Position numbers and translations under genes: made by a program | In this document: positions 6,326-10,202 of the stretch, piece by piece | Layout: each line of letters opens with the position of its first letter | How positions within the stretch are numbered: the first letter of the stretch is position 1 | NCBI GenBank assembly: GCA_934527255.1 | Contig: CAKTAM010000066.1 | Coordinates: forward strand, 1-10,202 | Length of the DNA stretch: 10,202 nucleotides | Reading direction: 5' to 3' | Source of the DNA: an uncultured Oscillospiraceae bacterium | GTDB taxonomy: Bacteria; Bacillota; Clostridia; Oscillospirales; Ruminococcaceae | Notes under the pieces: generated by a model | Told to the model about the DNA's origin: nothing | What the model saw: the letters and a program-made list of their open reading frames with translations, nothing else | The model's database searches: none

Positions 6326-7639
6326 ATGCCGCTTGATTATCTCATTCTGTATGAGCATATTGTCCGCGAATATGACAGCATTCTTCTTTTGAAGGCCGAG
6401 CTGGAGCGCCGCGGCCATACCGTAGAGATCCGCCAGCTGCTTGACCGCAAAAAGCTGAAATATTTCACCTGGAAAAAGCCGCGCGTTCTGGTCGCCAGCT
6501 GTATGTACGACAACGAGGGCCTCAACAGCCATGTGTACAACAACGTCGGCATCTGCCAGAAGGTCGTCAACCTGCACTGGGAGCAGATGCTCAGCGACAC
6601 GCAGGAGGAGGAACCCTGGTTCAACTTCAACGGCAACGCCAAAAAGTGCCTGCACACCTGCTGGGGCGAAAAGACCCGTCAGCGGCTGCTGGCGCACGGC
6701 GTGCCCGCGCAGAACGCCGTGGTCACCGGCGCCGTGATGATGGATTTTCTGCGTCCGCAGTTCCACAGCTTTTTCAAGGAGAAAGCCGCGCTGTGCGCCG
6801 AGTTCGGGCTGGATCCCTCCAAGCGGCTGCTGCTGTACATCTCCAGCTTCGGCTATGCCAGCATGGATGAGGCCGAGGTGAAAGAGCTGTCCGACATGGC
6901 CGGTACGGACTTTACCGCCTTTGCCGCCACCAACCGCCGCAGCATGGCCACCACGCTGGAATGGTTTGACCGCTATCTGGGCGAGCACCCGGAGGTAGAG
7001 CTGGTCTATCGGCGGCACCCCAGCGAGTGGAATTCGCCCGCGCTGCTGCAGCTGGCCGAAAAGCGCAAAAACTTCCACATTATTTTCGCCTACAGCGTCA
7101 AGCAGTGGATCGTCGCCGCCGATGCCATCGGCATCTGGATGAGCACCGCCGTGGCCGAGGTCTACTTTGCCCGCAAATCCTGCATGGTGCTGCGGCCCTG
7201 CCCCATCGAGCACGAATTCGATCCCGTCATCTACCGTGATGGCACATATATCACCACTTATGAACAGTTTGCCGCGGCCGCCGGGGCAAACGACCTGCCC
7301 TTTCCCATTGCAAAGGAGCAGATCGAGGGTTATTTTGACGACAGCCCCACCCCGGCATATCAGCGCATGGCCGACCTGCTGGAGCAGGTCCTGCGCGAGC
7401 CGCCGCGCGACACCCCGTTTGACGGGGCCTTTCGCCCGCACTTCAACGTGCTGAAATTTTTTGCGCTCATCGGCGTACACCTGCTGTACGCCGTGCGCTT
7501 TGACCCGTCGCGCCTGAAAAAGCTTGCGCCGAAATTTGCCGCGTTCGCCGGGCGCATTTACGGCTATGTCGCCAAGGCACACGTCAGCCGCAGGCAGCAG
7601 AAGCTGTGGTACGACAACATCCGGCAATACCTGCGCTGA
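6326..7639 (+). CDS. GT-B-type glycosyltransferase / surface carbohydrate biosynthesis protein
   Basis: This 437-residue soluble-looking protein resembles the 'surface carbohydrate biosynthesis protein' group, which has a two-domain GT-B fold related to CDP-glycerol glycerophosphotransferases. Supporting motifs lie in the C-terminal half: Y228-R-R-H231-P232, and an S273-T-A-V-A-E278 segment in the position where such enzymes bind the nucleotide-linked donor. The N-terminal part (DYLILYEHIVREYDSI) looks like a Rossmann-type opening with an acceptor region. It probably adds a sugar or polyol-phosphate unit to a glycan on the cytoplasmic side before export by the next gene's flippase. AGGAGG (6313-6318) lies 7 nt before the ATG and overlaps the previous stop, so translation of the two genes is probably coupled. 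The donor cannot be told from sequence alone. Confidence 0.75.
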   Translation: MPLDYLILYEHIVREYDSILLLKAELERRGHTVEIRQLLDRKKLKYFTWKKPRVLVASCMYDNEGLNSHVYNNVGICQKVVNLHWEQMLSDTQEEEPWFNFNGNAKKCLHTCWGEKTRQRLLAHGVPAQNAVVTGAVMMDFLRPQFHSFFKEKAALCAEFGLDPSKRLLLYISSFGYASMDEAEVKELSDMAGTDFTAFAATNRRSMATTLEWFDRYLGEHPEVELVYRRHPSEWNSPALLQLAEKRKNFHIIFAYSVKQWIVAADAIGIWMSTAVAEVYFARKSCMVLRPCPIEHEFDPVIYRDGTYITTYEQFAAAAGANDLPFPIAKEQIEGYFDDSPTPAYQRMADLLEQVLREPPRDTPFDGAFRPHFNVLKFFALIGVHLLYAVRFDPSRLKKLAPKFAAFAGRIYGYVAKAHVSRRQQKLWYDNIRQYLR

Positions 7640-7661
7640 CGCGCACACCACGAGGATTTTT

Positions 7662-9116
7662 ATGCAGGATCATCGCTCTTCGGCCGAAAATTTCATTGGC
7701 AGCATCTTCAAATATTCCATTGCCACCTGGCTGGGCTTTGTCATCTCCGGGCTGGCGCTGGTGCTGGCAGGCATTCTGGGGCCGGAAAAAACCGCCGACC
7801 CTCTCACCTTTATGAGCGCCACCGCCACGGTCATGAACATTGGCATTCTGGGGCTGGATCAAAGCCTGCTGCGCTTTTATGCCGAGCCTCCGGCCGGGCA
7901 CACCGGGGATGAGCTGTTCGCCGTCTGCGTGCGGCTCAGCCTGGGGGTCATGCTGGTGCTGGGGCTGTTTTTCAGTCTGGTCTGCCCCGGCTGGCTGGCC
8001 GATACGCTCAGCTTTCAGTCGCTGGGGGCGCGCATTGTGCCGCTGCTGTTTCTCAACGCGGCGCTGTATATGCTCACCCGCTATCTCAGCGTGCTGCTGC
8101 GCTTTCACCCCGCCGAGCTGAAGCTGTACACGCTGGAGACCCTGCTGATGCAGGCCTGCTTCAATCTGTTTTACCTGTTCGCCGGGTTCTTTTTTGATTC
8201 GGCCTATGCCTACGCGCTGCTTTCCATCGGCAGCTTTGCGCTGGTGGCCGGGGCGTTCTGTTTTCTCAAGCGCAAGGCGCTGGCCGTGCGCCGGGGCAGC
8301 TTTTCGCGGCCCGTGCTGGCACAGCTGGTGCCCTACGGTCTGGCGCTGGCCCCGACCCAGATCATGATCTATCTCAACAGCACCTTTTCGCTGGCGTATC
8401 TTGGCAACACGGCGGGGACGGCCGCCAAGGGCGTTTTCTCGTTCGGCACCCGGCTGGCGCAGATGGTCAGCGCCATTCAGGCGGGCTTTGCCACCTTCTG
8501 GGGGCCGTATGTCTTTTCTCATTACCAGACCGAAAACGACCGCATCTGCACCGTGCACGATATGCTGGATCTGCTGATCTTTGCCTTTTTCGCCTGTCTG
8601 GTCGCGCTGGAGGATATTCTGTTCTGGCTGTTCCCGGCCTATGCCGACTGCCTGCCCATTTTCCCGTTTCTCATGCTCTCCGTGGTGTTTTCCATCCTGT
8701 GCGAGGGCACGGTCTACGGCATTGCCATCGCCCGCAAGCCGGTGTATGACACCGTCGGCATTGCCCTTTCCACACTGGGCAACATTGGCCTGTGCCTGCT
8801 GCTGGTCCCCCGTTTGGGGCTGCTGGGTGCGGCGCTGGCGCTGGCCGGGGCCAACGGCGCCATGTTCGTGTTCCGCACATTGGTCGGTCAGCACTTCTAC
8901 CGCACGGTGCGCACCCCCGCAAAAACACTGTGCGGGTGGGTGCTGTGCCTGGGCGTCTGCGTGGCCGGGTGGGCGCTTTCGGGCCGGTTCGCCCTCAAGG
9001 CCGCCGTCTGTCTGGCTGCGCTGCTGCTTTATGCGCTGCTGTATCGCCCCCAGCTGGCGCTGGCCGCACAATTTATCCGCCGCATTCTGCAAAAGCTGAA
9101 AAAACGCCCGGCGTGA
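7662..9116 (+). CDS. Wzx-like polysaccharide flippase (MOP superfamily)
   Basis: The 484-residue protein is almost wholly hydrophobic with about 12-14 membrane segments, the size and shape of lipid-linked oligosaccharide flippases such as Wzx. Typical features are the opening S-I-F-K-Y-S-I-A-T-W followed by the first membrane helix, an N-I-G-I-L-G-L-D-Q-S-L-L-R-F-Y segment near residue 65, and F-W-G-P-Y in the middle of the protein. It probably moves an undecaprenyl-linked glycan, made in part by the preceding glycosyltransferase, to the outer membrane face. There the MBOAT and SGNH pair could decorate it. The ATG at 7662 is chosen because GAGG (7652-7655) precedes it and the protein starts just before helix one. 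A longer frame opening at 7524 would overlap the previous gene by more than 100 nt with non-family sequence. An intrinsic terminator follows 18 nt after the stop. Confidence 0.88.
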   Translation: MQDHRSSAENFIGSIFKYSIATWLGFVISGLALVLAGILGPEKTADPLTFMSATATVMNIGILGLDQSLLRFYAEPPAGHTGDELFAVCVRLSLGVMLVLGLFFSLVCPGWLADTLSFQSLGARIVPLLFLNAALYMLTRYLSVLLRFHPAELKLYTLETLLMQACFNLFYLFAGFFFDSAYAYALLSIGSFALVAGAFCFLKRKALAVRRGSFSRPVLAQLVPYGLALAPTQIMIYLNSTFSLAYLGNTAGTAAKGVFSFGTRLAQMVSAIQAGFATFWGPYVFSHYQTENDRICTVHDMLDLLIFAFFACLVALEDILFWLFPAYADCLPIFPFLMLSVVFSILCEGTVYGIAIARKPVYDTVGIALSTLGNIGLCLLLVPRLGLLGAALALAGANGAMFVFRTLVGQHFYRTVRTPAKTLCGWVLCLGVCVAGWALSGRFALKAAVCLAALLLYALLYRPQLALAAQFIRRILQKLKKRPA

Positions 9117-9134
9117 CCCACTGGCCGGGCACAC

Positions 9135-9173
9135 AGCAGGAGACCGCTCTTCCGAAGCGTTCTCCTGCTTTTT
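9135..9173 (+). terminator. Intrinsic terminator closing the six-gene operon
   Basis: AGCAGGAGA (9135-9143) pairs perfectly with TCTCCTGCT (9161-9169). After one mismatch the stem continues as CGCT/AGCG around a short loop, and TTTTT (9169-9173) follows at once. It lies 18 nt beyond the flippase stop codon, which fits rho-independent termination of the operon. Confidence 0.9.
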
Positions 9174-9262
9174 GCAAGAGGCGCCGTTTGTCAAAGCTTC
9201 AGGCCGTCCGCGTTTTTTCGGCCGTTTGGGCCCGCTGCAGAGGCGGGGCCGAACCGCTCGGG

Positions 9263-9424
9263 CGAACCTATCCGGGCAGCCTGTATCTAGCCGCCGCGGT
9301 CTTTCTGCCGCTGGGGCTGCCGCAATCGCACGCGTTCTGGTCGGCCCCGGCTGCCGACTGGACGCAAAAGCGCCTTTGGAACAGCGAAGACCTGCCAGCC
9401 GGGCACTCGCTGGCCGACCGCTGA
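9263..9424 (+). pseudogene. C-terminal remnant of a DUF2264-type protein
   Basis: One frame reads 53 codons and a TGA (9422-9424) that look like the C-terminus of DUF2264 proteins. It contains GSLYL followed by AVFLPLGLP, then FWSAPAADWTQKRLW and a short tail. The family, often found near polysaccharide-use genes, normally runs to several hundred residues. Here nothing recognisable precedes residue R (9263-9265), there is no start codon with a ribosome binding site, and the operon terminator lies only 90 nt upstream. I read it as the leftover 3' end of a deleted or displaced gene. The match is from memory of the family pattern, not a search. The remnant itself holds no internal stop or frameshift. 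Confidence 0.65.
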
Positions 9425-9695
9425 ACGCTTTTGCAGCCTGCTGGGGGGACGCTGTGCCGCTGCCGCATCCCCTGCTGCAGCTGCCCTGCCGGGCCGTAAG
9501 CTGCCGCACGCCCACCGCGTGCCCGCCGCTGAAGCCTTGCCCGCGCTGCGGCCGTTTTTGGCTTACACAGCCCCAACGCGGGCCGCGCCCACATCCGGCA
9601 CGGCCCGCCGCCATATCCTTTTTTCAAATTTTTGTGCAGCCGGTGAAGGGTTTGTGAAGCCGTCTCCGTTTTCAGAGGTAAAGGAGGCGAGCTTC
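9425..9695. other. Non-coding stretch before the lipoprotein gene
   Basis: This is the rest of the 579-bp gap between the flippase and the lipoprotein. Open frames cross it, but their translations are low-complexity Pro/Arg/Ala-rich sequence with no ribosome binding site. It contains the inverted repeat at 9578-9608 and an AT-richer section at 9611-9660 where a lipoprotein promoter might lie, though no convincing -35/-10 pair is visible. Confidence 0.5.
9578..9608. repeat. 8-bp perfect inverted repeat, possible hairpin
   Basis: GCGGGCCG (9578-9585) and CGGCCCGC (9601-9608) are perfect inverted copies around a 15-nt loop. A run of six T residues (9619-9624) follows, but 10 nt after the stem, which is too far for a standard intrinsic terminator. 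It might be a weak or decayed terminator of the deleted DUF2264 gene, or a chance GC-rich pairing. Confidence 0.4.
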
Positions 9696-10169
9696 ATGAA
9701 ACACATTCTGATCCTGCAGCTGGTTCTGATCTGCTCCACCATTCTTCTGGCCGGGTGCGGCACCGCACACACCGCCTTTGCCGAAAACGCATTGCCCACC
9801 GTCATCACTGCGCTGGAAAACAGCGGCCATACGGTGCAGTACACAGCAGCCGAGCCGTTCTTTCTCACGGGCGAGCGCAGCCAGCTGGTGCTGGACAACG
9901 ACCCCTCCCAGACAGTCGTCATCTATACCTACGATACCCCCGAGGCGGCAGCGGCGGATGCAGCCGCCATTCGCCCCGACGGCAGCGGCTTTGACCTGCA
10001 GCAGGGCGACGAGGCCACCGCCACCTGCATCGAATGGGCGGATACACCGCATTTCTACCGCTGTGACGACGGCATCGTCCTGTATGTCGGGCATGATCCG
10101 GAGCTTCTTTCCGCATTGGAAAAGGCGCTAGGCCCCTGCTTTGCCGGCGGGGACGCGCTTTCTCACTGA
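9696..10169 (+). CDS. Small lipoprotein of unknown function
   Basis: The 157-residue protein begins with a short basic start, a hydrophobic stretch and a lipobox L-L-A-G-C, so C21 should be lipidated and the mature protein should sit on the outer face of the membrane. The mature part has TVITALENSGHTV, then a Y-T-Y-D-T-P-E-A-A-A-A-D-A segment, R-P-D-G-S, and a conserved-looking ending with W-x-D-T-P-H-F-Y, then I-V-L-Y-V-G and a C-terminal C-F-A-G-G. I recall the same pattern from small uncharacterised Firmicutes lipoproteins but know no function for it. AAGGAGG (9681-9687) lies 8 nt before the ATG, an excellent site that decides the start; the upstream frame opening at 9519 has no such signal. 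It is separated from the glycan operon by a terminator and is probably co-transcribed with the gene starting at 10199. Confidence 0.88.
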   Translation: MKHILILQLVLICSTILLAGCGTAHTAFAENALPTVITALENSGHTVQYTAAEPFFLTGERSQLVLDNDPSQTVVIYTYDTPEAAAADAAAIRPDGSGFDLQQGDEATATCIEWADTPHFYRCDDGIVLYVGHDPELLSALEKALGPCFAGGDALSH

Positions 10170-10198
10170 AAACAGGTACCAACCGGGAGGTCACCTTT

Positions 10199-10202
10199 AT
10201 GA
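10199..10202 (+). CDS. Start of a downstream gene (first codon only)
   Basis: The last four bases are ATGA, preceded by GGGAGG (10185-10190) at 8 nt. That is a standard start-site layout, 29 nt after the lipoprotein stop, so a gene in the same transcription unit probably begins here. Nothing can be said about its product. Confidence 0.6.

Larger units (their letters stand above)
1597..9173 (+). other. Inferred six-gene transcription unit: acyl loading, acyl transfer, glycosyltransferase, flippase
   Basis: A strong promoter at the left, an intrinsic terminator at the right and six same-strand genes between them suggest one operon. Gaps between genes are 69, 34, 44, 12 and 22 nt, and I see no second promoter or terminator inside. 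The order is FkbH-like loader, acyl carrier protein, MBOAT, SGNH protein, GT-B glycosyltransferase and flippase. Co-transcription is inferred from spacing. Confidence 0.75.

Noticed and set aside
5222..7651. Long open frame of about 800 codons on the minus strand opposite three genes
   Set aside because: It is an antisense shadow. Genes with G/C at third positions leave few stops on the opposite strand, and the product is Gln/Val/Gly-rich with no recognisable domain. The same holds for long minus-strand frames at 1619-3460, 3708-5354 and 7584-9614.
7524..7661. Longer start for the flippase overlapping the glycosyltransferase gene
   Set aside because: The added 46 residues are unlike the family and lie wholly or mostly inside the preceding gene, while ATG 7662 has its own GAGG site.
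9578..9624. Inverted repeat and T-run read as a second intrinsic terminator
   Set aside because: The T-run begins 10 nt after the stem, too far for normal intrinsic termination, so it is listed only as an inverted repeat.
9172..9657. Plus-strand frame of 161 codons after the terminator
   Set aside because: It begins inside the terminator T-run, has no ribosome binding site and is Arg/Pro/Ala-rich without domains. The neighbouring frame carries the more convincing DUF2264 remnant.

Overview
The window looks like chromosomal DNA from a GC-rich gut-type Firmicute, probably Oscillospiraceae/Ruminococcaceae (the Faecalibacterium, Subdoligranulum and Gemmiger neighbourhood). The basis is the strong G/C preference at third codon positions, AGGAGG-type ribosome binding sites before most genes, sigma-A style promoters, a Firmicutes-type lipoprotein and no Gram-negative envelope genes. 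The genus is inference.

Layout. (1) Positions 1-1307, minus strand: a polytopic membrane protein that runs off the left edge, with a near-consensus promoter at 1358-1386. It resembles GT-C-type membrane glycosyltransferases. (2) Positions 1308-1684: a 377-bp divergent intergenic region with one promoter facing each way. Both have TTGCAA as the -35 box and a 17-bp spacer. (3) Positions 1597-9173: an apparently complete plus-strand operon with promoter, six closely spaced genes and an intrinsic terminator. The genes are an FkbH-like HAD-IIIC enzyme, an acyl carrier protein, an AlgI/DltB-type MBOAT acyltransferase, a membrane-anchored SGNH/DltD-like protein, a GT-B surface-carbohydrate glycosyltransferase and a Wzx-like flippase. 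(4) Positions 9117-9695: 579 bp without an intact gene. It holds the terminator, a 53-codon C-terminal remnant of a DUF2264-type protein and an inverted repeat. (5) Positions 9696-10169: a small lipoprotein of unknown function, followed at 10199 by the first codon of another gene.

How the genes may work together. The first four operon genes match the logic of the Dlt system (DltA loader, DltC carrier, DltB MBOAT, DltD), except that an FkbH-like enzyme stands where the D-alanine ligase would be. Characterised FkbH relatives load a glyceryl unit from 1,3-bisphosphoglycerate onto a carrier protein. The simplest reading is that a small acyl group, possibly glyceryl, is loaded on the ACP in the cytoplasm. 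The MBOAT would then pass it across the membrane, and the SGNH protein would place it on a surface glycan. The last two genes would build and export that glycan, or part of it. No initiating sugar-phosphate transferase, polymerase or phosphopantetheinyl transferase is visible, so the operon depends on genes elsewhere. The donor and acceptor are inferred.
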